Origin: a bacterium
GTDB taxonomy: Bacteria; Myxococcota_A; Bradymonadia; UBA7976; UBA1532
Direction of reading: 5' to 3'
DNA length: 64,000 nucleotides
Assembly: GCA_030426085.1 (NCBI GenBank)
Contig: JAUHYW010000011.1
Location: forward strand, 62,001-126,000
Numbering within the stretch: the first letter of the stretch is position 1; each line of letters starts with the position of its first letter. This document shows positions 1 to 8,179 of the stretch, piece by piece. A model generated the notes under the pieces. The model searched no databases and had not been told where the DNA came from. It saw only the letters and a program-made list of their open reading frames with translations. Both the position numbers and the translations under genes were made by a program.

Positions 1-2
1 TC

Positions 3-1370
3 CTCGGCGAGGCGCGGCCTCGCGCCGTGCTGATCGGCGCCGCCGGGAGTGGGCGACAGCAGCTTGTGCTCGAGGCCTGCGCCCGACGAGGGCGCGCGGT
101 GGCCGTGGTCGATCTCGAGGCCTTGCCTCGGGCGCCCGCTGACTTCACCGACGCCTTGCTCGAGGTCGTGCTCGACGCCCGACTGCGAGGCGAGGCCCTG
201 TTGCTGCGGGGCGACGGGTTCTTCGCCCGCCCCGACGAGCCGAGGCTGCCGGCGCTGGCGCGGACGCTCTACGGGCTCGACGGGCCGCTGTTCCTCGTCG
301 CCCGGCAGCGCGTCGGCGAGCTTCAGCGGCTCGGCGTCGCGCTCGACGAGGTCGAGGTCCCCTTGCCCGATGAGGGAGCGCAGCGTCGCCAATGGCAGGC
401 GTCGCTCGCGGCCCGCGGCGTGGAGCGCCCGGCGCTGGTCGATGAGCTCGCGAGCGCCTTCAGCCTGACCCCGGGCGCCATCGAGCGGGCGGTGCGACTC
501 GGGCGCAGGGCCGCCGATCTCGCCGGGGAGCCCCTCGAGGTGAGGCACGTCGCCGACGCTGCTCGGCGCCAGATCCGGCACGCGCTCGATACGATCGCCG
601 AGCCGGTGAGCACCACCCTCGGGTGGGACGACGTGGTCCTGCCGCCGCGGGTCATCGAGACGCTCCGCGAGATCGTCTCTCAGGCGCGCCATCGCGCTCG
701 GGTCTTCGACACCTGGGGCTTTCGGCGGACGATGGCCTACGGTCGGGGGCTGGCGTGCCTCTTCGCCGGCCCGCCGGGCACCGGCAAGACGATGCTGGCG
801 GGGATCATCGCCGCCGAGGTCGGGCGGGCGCTGTATCGGGTCGACCTCTCGCGGGTCGTCAGCAAGTGGGTCGGCGAGACCGAGAAGAACCTGGCGCGCA
901 TCTTCGACGAGGCCGAGCAGGCCCAGGTGATCCTGTTCTTCGATGAGGCCGACAGCCTGTTCTCGGCCCGCACCGAGGTCAAGGGGGCCAACGATCGCTT
1001 CGCGAATATGGAGGTCAACTACCTGCTGCAGCGGATGGAGAGCTTCGATGGCATGACCATCCTCACCACCAACTTCGAGCGCGGGCTCGATCCGGCCTTT
1101 CGTCGCCGGCTGCGGTTTCAGGTGCACTTCCCGCTCCCCGACGCGGAGCAGCGCGCCGAGATGTGGCAGCGCATGATCCCCGCTCAGATGCCGATCGACG
1201 GGGAGATCGATTTCAGCCGGCTCGGTAAGCGGTTCAAGCTGAGCGGTGGCAACATCAAGAACGCGGTCTTGCGCGCCGCCTTCTACGCCGCCGAGCGCGG
1301 CAGCGGGCTCGATCAGCGCCTGCTGGTGCGCGCGGCCGAGGCAGAGTCACGTGAGTTGGGGCGCCTGTGA
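3..1370 (+). CDS. AAA+ ATPase (5' end outside window)
   Basis: ATP-hydrolysing AAA+ protein. The reading frame is open to the left edge, so the N-terminus is missing; the GTG at 27 is only an internal candidate start. The visible N-terminal part carries a degenerate P-loop-like GAAGSGRQ. The C-terminal part is a canonical AAA module with Walker A GPPGTGKT (about residues 248-255 from the GTG), Walker B ILFFDEAD (about 302-309) and an arginine-rich sensor region (RGLDPAFRRRLRFQVHFPLP). A degenerate first and an intact second AAA module recalls the AAA ATPases of extracellular contractile injection systems and type VI-like loci, but no structural phage-tail gene is in view. It is followed 28 bp later by a gene in the same direction, probably the same operon. 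AAA family is certain; the role is inferred. Confidence 0.85.
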   Translation, partial: LGEARPRAVLIGAAGSGRQQLVLEACARRGRAVAVVDLEALPRAPADFTDALLEVVLDARLRGEALLLRGDGFFARPDEPRLPALARTLYGLDGPLFLVARQRVGELQRLGVALDEVEVPLPDEGAQRRQWQASLAARGVERPALVDELASAFSLTPGAIERAVRLGRRAADLAGEPLEVRHVADAARRQIRHALDTIAEPVSTTLGWDDVVLPPRVIETLREIVSQARHRARVFDTWGFRRTMAYGRGLACLFAGPPGTGKTMLAGIIAAEVGRALYRVDLSRVVSKWVGETEKNLARIFDEAEQAQVILFFDEADSLFSARTEVKGANDRFANMEVNYLLQRMESFDGMTILTTNFERGLDPAFRRRLRFQVHFPLPDAEQRAEMWQRMIPAQMPIDGEIDFSRLGKRFKLSGGNIKNAVLRAAFYAAERGSGLDQRLLVRAAEAESRELGRL

Positions 1371-1398
1371 GCGCGCCGGCGCCCGACAGGAGGGTCGA

Positions 1399-2577
1399 AT
1401 GACCGACGCATCGTCATCTCGAGATCAAGATCGCGACCGTGAGCGCCCACGTGAGAGCGACCCGTCGCCGGAGCGCGCCGAGCCCGGCGTCGCGCCGGCC
1501 GATCGGTCGGCCTCGCTCTTCGGTCAGAGCCGGGCGGTCTTCGCCGAGCTGGGTCGCGCGCGCGGCCTCGCGCGCGCCAAGGGGGGCGAGACGACACCCG
1601 CGCAGGGCAAGGCCGGCAGCAAAACGAGCACACCGGCCGACCTGCCCATCGTCGTCGCGAGCCTCAAGGCGACGCGCACCCTCCGCGGTGGGTTGGACGC
1701 TGGCGACAACCTCGGGCTGATGGACCCGACCTTCACGTTCCAGAGCGTGAGCCACGAGACCAAAGACGGCAAGCTGCACCTCACCGCGACGATGCACTGT
1801 GACTATCACTGGGGCGTCAAGAGTCATGGGCTCATCGACGTGCCGAGCGGCGACGCCAAGTTCATTACGGCGAAGAACTATCAGGACATCGCTGACGACA
1901 TCGACCCCGACATGGGCGAGGCGCCGAACTCGGCGATGTACGAGACCTATTGGTCGAAGAAGGCCACCGTCGCCCATGAGAAGGAGCACGCGCGCGACGA
2001 CTGGGAGGACTGGGGGGCCCAGACGACCGGGGTGCGGATCGCGACGAAGGCCTGGGAGGCCGAGACTGTCCGCTCGAAGCACATCGACGCCGATCTGACC
2101 GCCCTGCAGACCAAGGGGGGAGATGGGGGTCGCCACCCGGGCAAGATCAACGCTGCGGTCATGGCCGGTTCGGATGCTCACTATCTGGGGGGCGGGACGG
2201 ACTATCACGATCTCGCGGGTGAGATCAAAGCGCACGCGGTCGGCGCGACCATCGAGCGACCCCTCGCCAAGGCGGTGCGCGCGCATGGCAAGAAGCTGGT
2301 CGAGCAGGCCAATCAGAAGAAGGGCGGCTCGGGCAAAGGGGGCTCGAAGTCCGGCGCATCGGGCAAGGCGGGCTCGAAGCACACCGCGGTCGATGGCGCA
2401 GCCGGGGACGACGCCGCGGGTGAGCTCGCGATGGTCGATGGCGCAAAGACCGGTGGCGGGGGGAAGGGTCTCGCTGGGCCCGGAGAGATCAGCACGGGCA
2501 AGAGCCCGCCGCGCGTCGCGCAGGGCGCGCGACGGGCCCGCTCACCCGTCGACGCCATCGCGGGCCTCTTCGGATGA
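1399..2577 (+). CDS. Protein with metallopeptidase-like HEKEH motif and Gly/Lys-rich tail
   Basis: Protein of 392 aa of unknown function. The ATG at 1399 is chosen because AGGAGG lies 5 bp upstream (1388-1393); the longer frame from 1246 overlaps the ATPase gene. Residues about 1-85 are polar and low complexity. About 85-320 form the folded part, with HEKEHARDDW at 193-202, which fits the HExxH zinc site of gluzincin or DUF922-type peptidases, though I cannot place the third ligand. About 300-385 are Gly/Ser/Lys-rich (GGSGKGGSKSGASGK). There is no signal peptide. It lies between an AAA ATPase and a lipoprotein in a tight run, so it could be a secreted effector or an accessory of the same system. 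Peptidase activity is an inference from one motif. Confidence 0.7.
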   Translation: MTDASSSRDQDRDRERPRESDPSPERAEPGVAPADRSASLFGQSRAVFAELGRARGLARAKGGETTPAQGKAGSKTSTPADLPIVVASLKATRTLRGGLDAGDNLGLMDPTFTFQSVSHETKDGKLHLTATMHCDYHWGVKSHGLIDVPSGDAKFITAKNYQDIADDIDPDMGEAPNSAMYETYWSKKATVAHEKEHARDDWEDWGAQTTGVRIATKAWEAETVRSKHIDADLTALQTKGGDGGRHPGKINAAVMAGSDAHYLGGGTDYHDLAGEIKAHAVGATIERPLAKAVRAHGKKLVEQANQKKGGSGKGGSKSGASGKAGSKHTAVDGAAGDDAAGELAMVDGAKTGGGGKGLAGPGEISTGKSPPRVAQGARRARSPVDAIAGLFG

Positions 2578-3527
2578 GCAGACGACGCCTCGCCCGCTCG
2601 CTCCTCGCCCAGCTCGTGACGCTCTCGGTGCTCGTCGTCGGCGGGTGCGCGGCGACGCCGGGCGCCGCCGCGCCCGAGCCTGCTCCAACCACCCCGGACC
2701 CTGCTGGAGTGTCACCGATGGCTACACCGCCCCTCTCGTCGGCCGACGAGCCCGCTGGCATCACCTGCGAGGTTCACATCGACGCCGCTGGCCTGCCCCA
2801 CCGGACCCCGGCGATGCTCGAGCGCGATCGAGCGGCGGTCAAGGTCGCCATCAACCTGCTGCTCGGCAGGGGTAACCGCGGCCGGAGCCGTCGCACGCCC
2901 ACCATCGACACCCAGCGACTGCACGCTGCGGCCGTCTCTGATGTCGACGCCCAACGCCGAGCCGCGGCGCTGTTGATCGGGCGCTGTCGGGCGACCTCGG
3001 CGGACGCCGACGCGCGCCTCGTGCCGATCCTCACGGTGCTGGTGGATCCCATGCAGCCGCCGGCGGTGCGGACCGAGGCGGCGATGTCTCAGATCTTGCG
3101 GGGCGCCGGTGACGAGCCCCGCGAGGTGCTGGTGGCGTTGGCTGCGGCAGAGCCGAAGCACTCGCCGTGGCACGCCGCGGCCTATCTGGCCCAGGCGGGG
3201 GACCCATCCGGCTGGCCGGCGGTCATCGACGGGGCCCGGTCGGACTACACGCCCTGGCGGGTCGAGGCGCTCGGGGCGGCGGTGGCCTTCGGCCCCTCGC
3301 AGGGTCAGACCGTCGCCGGTGGGGCGGTCGATCCCCACGGGCTCATCGCCGCCGCCGTGGCCGACGGCGAGATCACCGTGCGCCAGTCGGTCCCCCGGTG
3401 GCTCGTCGGCGTCGAGCACCCCGACGCGCTGCGTCATATTCGGGCCATGGCTGAAGGGGATCCGGCCGACGGCGTGCGGGTCGTCGCGCGCCATGTCTTG
3501 TCGCAGCTCGAGGCGTCGCCGAGATGA
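2574..3527 (+). CDS. Lipoprotein with HEAT-like alpha-helical repeats
   Basis: Predicted exported lipoprotein of 317 aa. It starts with basic residues and a hydrophobic stretch ending in the lipobox VVGGC (Cys about residue 25), then a Pro/Ala/Thr-rich linker. The body from about residue 110 is a series of short Ala/Val-rich helices with conserved spacing (RRAAALLIGRC, VRTEAAMSQILRG, WRVEALGAAVAFG, VRVVARHVLSQLE), which resembles HEAT or PBS-lyase type repeats. The ATG overlaps the upstream stop (ATGA at 2574-2577) and the gene is coupled to the next by another ATGA, so it is the middle of an operon. Function is unknown; a scaffold or protein-binding role is inferred from the repeats. Confidence 0.7.
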   Translation: MSRRRLARSLLAQLVTLSVLVVGGCAATPGAAAPEPAPTTPDPAGVSPMATPPLSSADEPAGITCEVHIDAAGLPHRTPAMLERDRAAVKVAINLLLGRGNRGRSRRTPTIDTQRLHAAAVSDVDAQRRAAALLIGRCRATSADADARLVPILTVLVDPMQPPAVRTEAAMSQILRGAGDEPREVLVALAAAEPKHSPWHAAAYLAQAGDPSGWPAVIDGARSDYTPWRVEALGAAVAFGPSQGQTVAGGAVDPHGLIAAAVADGEITVRQSVPRWLVGVEHPDALRHIRAMAEGDPADGVRVVARHVLSQLEASPR

Positions 3528-5083
3528 AGCCAGGCCCTGACAGCGACGGTGCGGGCGCCGGGCAGGGGCGCACGAACTATCGCGCATACCAGGAGATGCC
3601 CTACGAGGGCTGCGCCCACGGCGACACCGACCCGGCGCGGATCTGGACCATCGCGACGCTGCGCGGGCTGACACCGCCCGATCCCCGCACGGCTCGGGTC
3701 CTCGAGATCGGCTGCGCGCGCGGTCGCAACCTGATCCCGATGGCCGCTCGCCTGCCCGAGGCCCGCTTCGTGGGTCTCGACGTCTCCGACCGCCACATCG
3801 CCGACTCGACCGCGCTCGCCCAAGCGGCCGGGCTGCGCAACGTGGAGTTGCGGGTGGGCGACGTCGCTGACTTCGACGACCCCGAGCCCTTCGACTACAT
3901 CATCGCCCACGGGGTCTATTCGTGGATCGCGCCGCGGGCCCAGGCGGCGCTGCGCAGGCTGTGCGGGCGCGCGCTGACCGACGATGGGGTGGCTCATGTC
4001 AGCCACAACGTCAAGCCTGGATGGCAGCGCCGCCAGGCCATGCGGGACATGATGCTGTACCACGTGCGCGCGCTCGATGAGCCCTCGGCGCAGGTCGCCG
4101 CGGCCCGGGGGTTGCTGAAGTTCCTGGCGACGGCCAGCTCGCCACAGGACCAGGCCTACAAGCTCTGGTTGCACGCAGAGTACGAGACCCTGACCCACTC
4201 GTCCGATGACTATGTCTTTCACGAGCACCTCGCGGTGCACAACGCCCCGAGCTATCTGCACGAGGTCGTCGCCGACTTCCAAGAGCACGGTCTCGAGTTC
4301 GTCGCCGATGGCTACTTGCCATCCAACTTCGGTCGGCTGCTGCCCGAGGCGCTCGCCCGCGACCTGACCCGGCTCGCGGGCGGTCAGCGGCTGGCCTTCG
4401 AGCAGTACCAGGACTTCGTCATCAACCGCGCTTTTCGCAAGACGCTCTTCGCGCGGAAGACACCGGCCATGGGCATCGACCCCGAGCGGTGGTTGACGGC
4501 GCACGCGATGTCAGCGTGCGAGCCGGGTGAGGGGCCTCGGACATGGCGCATCGGCGATCATGTCATGGCTGATCTGCACCCATCGGCCGACGCCCTCTTG
4601 GCCCGCCTCGCCGCCCGTTGGCCGGGCACGGTACCCATCAACGCGCTCTTCGAGGCGCATGTCAGCGATGGCTTCGATCCCTCGCCCGATCGCGCCTCGC
4701 CGGCGGCGTTCTGCCGCGATCTCTTCATGCTGGCGATGAACGAGATCATCGAGGTCACCCCGATCGCGATCGAGCCCGAGGCGCCCCGAGCGCAGCCCCG
4801 GGTGTTCCCTTGGGTCGCGGCTGAGCTCGCCGCAGGGCTGGGGCGCCAGACGACGTTGCATCATCGCAGCGTGGCCATCCCCCAGGCCTTGCGGTGCCTG
4901 GCCGAGCTCGCTGATGGGACCCGCGACCACGCGGCGCTGGCCGCGGCGCTGCGGGGGTACGTCGACGATGGCCGGCTGCCCCTACCTGTCGACGGCGCGA
5001 CGCCCGATGAGGTGACCCGCGGGTTGTCGCAAGGGGTCGAGCGAGGGGTCGCCCGGCTACGTCGAATGGCGCTGGCTCGTTAG
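3524..5083 (+). CDS. Class I SAM methyltransferase with C-terminal regulatory-type domain
   Basis: Predicted SAM-dependent methyltransferase of 519 aa. Motif I is VLEIGCARGRN at about residues 58-68, followed by FVGLDVSDRHI (motif II) and the post-I acidic region. About 220-330 and onward (FHEHLAVHNAPSYLHEVVADF) match the layout of proteins annotated as methyltransferase with a methyltransferase regulatory domain (PF10119-like). The length of about 500 aa is normal for that group. Translation is coupled to the upstream lipoprotein by ATGA (3524-3527). The substrate is not predictable. It may modify a partner encoded in the same run, but nothing in the sequence proves that. Confidence 0.8.
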   Translation: MKPGPDSDGAGAGQGRTNYRAYQEMPYEGCAHGDTDPARIWTIATLRGLTPPDPRTARVLEIGCARGRNLIPMAARLPEARFVGLDVSDRHIADSTALAQAAGLRNVELRVGDVADFDDPEPFDYIIAHGVYSWIAPRAQAALRRLCGRALTDDGVAHVSHNVKPGWQRRQAMRDMMLYHVRALDEPSAQVAAARGLLKFLATASSPQDQAYKLWLHAEYETLTHSSDDYVFHEHLAVHNAPSYLHEVVADFQEHGLEFVADGYLPSNFGRLLPEALARDLTRLAGGQRLAFEQYQDFVINRAFRKTLFARKTPAMGIDPERWLTAHAMSACEPGEGPRTWRIGDHVMADLHPSADALLARLAARWPGTVPINALFEAHVSDGFDPSPDRASPAAFCRDLFMLAMNEIIEVTPIAIEPEAPRAQPRVFPWVAAELAAGLGRQTTLHHRSVAIPQALRCLAELADGTRDHAALAAALRGYVDDGRLPLPVDGATPDEVTRGLSQGVERGVARLRRMALAR

Positions 5084-5101
5084 CTGCGCCACCCGGCCCC
5101 C

Positions 5102-5365
5102 GACCCCGGGCGGGACGTCGTCGCCCGGGTCAAGGCCGAGCTCGGCGAGCCGATCACCATGGAGCGCCTCGGCGGGCCGCAGACCGCCTACTTCTGGCGC
5201 TGGCGCGAGAACCCGGAGAAGGGCTTCCTCATCCTGGTCACGCCCGGGGAGCGGGGGGTCGTCCTCAAGAACTGGGCGTTCCGGGACACCGCAGGAATCG
5301 GCCGCCTGCCAGTGCCGGTCGAGGACCGGGTCTACCGCTGGTTCGACCGCCTCGTCGGGCGCTGA
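5102..5365 (+). pseudogene. 5'-truncated tandem copy of the downstream gene
   Basis: Positions 5102-5388 repeat 5600-5886 almost base for base at a constant offset of 498 bp. The repeat covers the C-terminal half of the following gene, its stop codon and about 23 bp of its 3' flank including GAGGAGG. The copy encodes the last 88 or so residues (ITMERLGGPQTAYFWRWREN onward) with a few substitutions. It lacks the first 67 residues and any good start signal, apart from an internal ATG at 5159. It fills most of the 312-bp gap between the methyltransferase and the intact gene. It is probably a remnant of unequal duplication; expression from 5159 is possible but not supported by a ribosome binding site. 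Confidence 0.7.
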
Positions 5366-5395
5366 GACGGCCCGGCCCGTCGAGGAGGACCCCCA

Positions 5396-5863
5396 ATGAT
5401 GGTCAGCGTCGCGATGGTCTTCCTCTTCGGCTTGTTCCAGGACGACTCGCCCGAGTTCATCGACAAGTACTTCATCCGGGTCACCGACCCCGCCGGCTTG
5501 CCAGATTTCAAGCGCACCCGACCCATCGAGGCGCTGCCGGGCTGGCGAGCCGGGCTCTACGGCGAGTCGAAGTTCGGCTACCGCCCAGGCAAGTGCACCG
5601 CCCCCGGGCGGGACGTCGTCGCCCGGGTCAAGGCCGAGCTGGGCGAGCCGATCACCATGGAGCGCCTCGGCGGGCCGCAGACCGCCTGGTTCTGGCGCTG
5701 GCGCGAGAACCCGGAGAAGGGCTTCCTCATCCTGGTCACGCCCGGAGAGCGAGGCGTCATCCTCAAGGGCTGGGCGTTTCGGGACACCGCGGGAACTGCC
5801 CGCCTGGGCCGGCCGGTCGAGGACCGGGTCTACCGCTGGTTCGACCGGCTCGTCGGGCGCTGA
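5396..5863 (+). CDS. Small protein of unknown function
   Basis: Protein of 155 aa. The start at 5396 (tandem ATG ATG) has GAGGAGG at 5382-5388. The first 14 residues are hydrophobic (MMVSVAMVFLFGLF), a possible short anchor or signal, followed directly by acidic residues. The rest is soluble, rich in Arg, Gly and aromatic residues (AWFWRWRENPEKGFLILVTP), with no motif I recognise. The ribosome binding site itself belongs to the duplicated 287-bp segment, so the 3' flank of the upstream truncated copy supplies the initiation region of this intact copy. Confidence 0.6.
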   Translation: MMVSVAMVFLFGLFQDDSPEFIDKYFIRVTDPAGLPDFKRTRPIEALPGWRAGLYGESKFGYRPGKCTAPGRDVVARVKAELGEPITMERLGGPQTAWFWRWRENPEKGFLILVTPGERGVILKGWAFRDTAGTARLGRPVEDRVYRWFDRLVGR

Positions 5864-5886
5864 GACGGCCCGGCCCGTCGAGGAGG
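5600..5886. repeat. Second copy of a 287-bp direct repeat (first at 5102-5388)
   Basis: Direct repeat pair with offset 498 bp. The boundary is sharp on the left at CCCCGGGCGGGACG and on the right at GTCGAGGAGG. Only scattered single-base differences are visible (for example CTCGGCGAG against CTGGGCGAG), which suggests a fairly recent duplication. Confidence 0.85.
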
Positions 5887-5959
5887 CCCCCTCGACGATG
5901 GCCCCTCCATCGCGCCGAGCCCTCGCCGGCCGCTGCCCGCCTCGCCAGAACCGCATCAG

Positions 5960-7090
5960 GACGCCACCTCGGGCGTAGGGTACGCCGCCGGGGCCGGCCA
6001 TCGGGCCCCGCGGGCGCACCCTACGCCGGCAAGAATCGGCGCGCGGGCCATGTCGCCGCGACCCTACGCGGCCGATGGCCCGAGTTTGAGACATCTGCGC
6101 CTCACCAGTCGCCGCCGCGGGCCCGTCTTCGCGACATTGAGGTCATATGGGTCGCCGAGGAGGGCCGGCCGGCGGGACATCGTCCGCGTGGGGTACGCCG
6201 AGCGGGGCCCGCTGTCGGCTCATCGTCGGGCGAGGTGACGCCCGCGATGGGCCGTCGACGGGCCGCTCGCGCCATGGGGGTCGGCGGGCCGGGCCCGTCT
6301 TCGAGACATCGACGTCACATAGGTCGCCGGACGCCGCCCGACTTTGAGACATCGACGCCGCATGGGTCGCCCCGCACGGCCGACCATCGAGACATCAGCG
6401 TCGCATAGGTCGCCGAGCGGGGCCCGAGTTTGAGACATCGACGCCACAGGGGTCGCTGATCGAAGCCCTCTGGCCGGCCGTCGACGGCGTGGGGGTCGCC
6501 GGTGATGACCCTCCGGCGGGCCTCGGGCGGCGTCACCTCACGGCGAGGGGTCCCGTCGGCGGACCTCGGGCGGCGTAACCTCACGGCGAGGGGTCCCGTC
6601 GGCGGGATCTGAGGGGTGCAACCTCGCCCGCGCAGGCCCGCCGGTCGGATCCGGGTGGCGTAGGGTGGCCCCAGCGGGCGCGTCGGTCGGCCTTGCTCGG
6701 CGTAGGTCCGTCGGGGGCGGCGCGCGGGCCGGGGTCGAGCAGCGCGGGGTCGCCGGCGATGGGCGGCGGTCGGGTGTCGGGCGGGGCCGGGTGGCCCTCG
6801 ATGGCCCCGAGGGTCGGCGTCGGGCGCGGTCGATCGAGCGGCGGTGGGCGACGGGTCGCGATCGGTCGGGGCCGGGTGGCGCGCGAGGCGCCGCGGGTCG
6901 GGATCGCGCGGCGCAGGGTGAGCGGTGATACGCGGCGGGTGGGGATCGGGTGGCGCGAGGTGGCGCGCGCCGAGGCGTCGTCCGGCTTCGGGCGGCGCAG
7001 GGTCGCCGACGGGGCGCGGTCGGCGGCGCTCGGGTGCCGCAGGGTCGCCGAAGGGGCGGCGCGGGTCGGCTCGGGGCCGCGTCTGGTGGC
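5960..7090. repeat. Degenerate minisatellite, 42-43 bp period, about 26 units
   Basis: A gene-free tract of about 1.1 kb. In the best-preserved part the box GAGACATCGACG recurs, with its GACAT (or equivalent) at 6090, 6133, 6176, 6219, 6262, 6306, 6349, 6391 and 6434, a spacing of 42-44 bp. More divergent units continue to the left (5961, 6004, 6047) and to the right (6521, 6564, 6607, 6650, 6693) with the same period. The right end is a Gly/Arg-type unit with CGCAGGGTCGCC at 6914, 6956, 6998 and 7040 (42 bp). At 6830-7090 a 42-bp period reads as a 14-residue repeat on the + strand, but units drift in frame elsewhere and no start signal or codon bias supports a protein. Unit sequence changes gradually along the array. 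Role unknown. Confidence 0.75.
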
Positions 7091-7273
7091 CTGAGTGGAA
7101 GTCGACTCCCGAGTCAGTTGACGGTTTCACATGGAGCACTCGCTCCCGAGCCCACGCCGGACGAGCAGGCTCAGGAAAAAAGTCCGGGGCGATACATGAA
7201 GGATTTACCCAGTGTATTCAATACTTTGAATCAGCCACGGGCGGCTGGTCGCGGGGGTTCTGGAGCGAGAGGC

Positions 7274-7301
7274 TTGACGGGCACGTTTCAGTCGGTAATG
7301 T
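7274..7301 (+). promoter_or_regulatory. Weak sigma70-like promoter candidate
   Basis: TTGACG at 7274-7279 and TAATGT at 7296-7301 (16-bp spacer) lie about 105 bp upstream of the next gene. They sit in a stretch (7100-7340) that is visibly less GC-rich than the rest of the window. The -10 match is poor, so this is only a candidate. Confidence 0.25.
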
Positions 7302-7404
7302 GGACTCACACTTTCAAGTCATATTTCGAGGTCGACGCCGGGCACACCACCGCGCGCTCGCCTCGGAGGGCACTCATCACAGTCACGACGCTCTGGAGGA
7401 TCCC

Positions 7405-8100
7405 ATGCGTGACGACGCCACCCTCGCGGAATACGACCGCAAGCTCTCCATCCGCCGCTTCCCGGCCGGCCGCGCGATACAGGCGGTCCGGCCGATGGAG
7501 GCGCCCGCCCGGCGGTTCGGCTACGCCGATCTGCTCAACCTGATCGCCGTGGCCATCGCCGCGGCGATGCGCTACATCGAATTCAAGGCCCGCCGCTCGG
7601 CCCAGAACCTGGCCCGGGGCGGCGGCATGACCCGCAGCTACGACGCCAAGGTCGACAGCAACTTCGCCCAGATGCACGGGGTGCTGGCCCGGGAGGCGAA
7701 GGACTACGCCGCCGAGCGCAGCGGCAAGCTGGCGCAGTCCATGCTGGACGCGTGCTTCCCCAAGGGCCTCGCCCCGGTCACCAGCGTGCCCTACGAGGAG
7801 CAGGTCGCGGTCAACGAGTATCTGGTCGCGGTGATGCGCCGGGATCACGCCGCGGCCATCGACGAGCTGGGGCTAGCAGATCCCGGGGAAAGTACACCTG
7901 CTGCGCCGAACGAGAGGCCGCGTCCGGCTGCGTTGCTCCTTCTCGACTTGCCTCCAGGATGCTTGGCGCTACGCGCCGCGCAACGGGCCGTCGCCCCGTC
8001 GGGTCGAGGGCTCGGCCCCCTTCGGCGTCGCGCCTTGCCGGCCACAGCCTCTCGCTCGGCTCGCGACGGCGACTTTCCCCGGTCTCTGCTGGAGGTCTAG
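7405..8100 (+). CDS. Unknown protein whose C-terminus is encoded by an inserted element
   Basis: Reading frame of 231 aa. The ATG at 7405 is preceded by CTGGAGGA (7393-7400). Residues 1 to about 159 look like a normal protein, with charged and amphipathic segments and a possible short hydrophobic helix DLLNLIAVAIAAAMRYI at about 46-62. No family was recognised. From about residue 160 the composition switches abruptly to Ala/Arg/Pro/Leu, exactly where the palindromic element at 7883-8082 begins. The stop lies 16 bp beyond that element. The native 3' end has therefore probably been replaced, and the product may be non-functional or carry a neutral new tail. Confidence 0.5.
   Translation: MRDDATLAEYDRKLSIRRFPAGRAIQAVRPMEAPARRFGYADLLNLIAVAIAAAMRYIEFKARRSAQNLARGGGMTRSYDAKVDSNFAQMHGVLAREAKDYAAERSGKLAQSMLDACFPKGLAPVTSVPYEEQVAVNEYLVAVMRRDHAAAIDELGLADPGESTPAAPNERPRPAALLLLDLPPGCLALRAAQRAVAPSGRGLGPLRRRALPATASRSARDGDFPRSLLEV
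7883..8082. mobile_element. 200-bp MITE-like palindromic insertion
   Basis: The ends are perfect inverted repeats: CCGGGGAAAGT at 7883-7893 and ACTTTCCCCGG at 8072-8082. The similarity extends inward over 45 bp per arm, with GCCGAACGAGAGGC on the left matching the complement GCCGAGCGAGAGGC on the right, then TCCGG against GCCGG. No transposase frame fits in 200 bp, so it would be a non-autonomous element. No clear target-site duplication is visible. It interrupts the 3' end of the preceding gene. Confidence 0.6.
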
Positions 8101-8179
8101 GAAGGAGGGTCGACCAGTGAGCGCCTCCGCCGGCCGGTCGCGCATCGGGCCGGTGGCCGGCGCGCCGTGGGCGTCGCGC

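Noticed and set aside
5960-7090. CRISPR array
   Set aside because: The whole 42-43 bp unit is related from copy to copy. There are no constant repeats alternating with unique spacers, and no cas genes are near.
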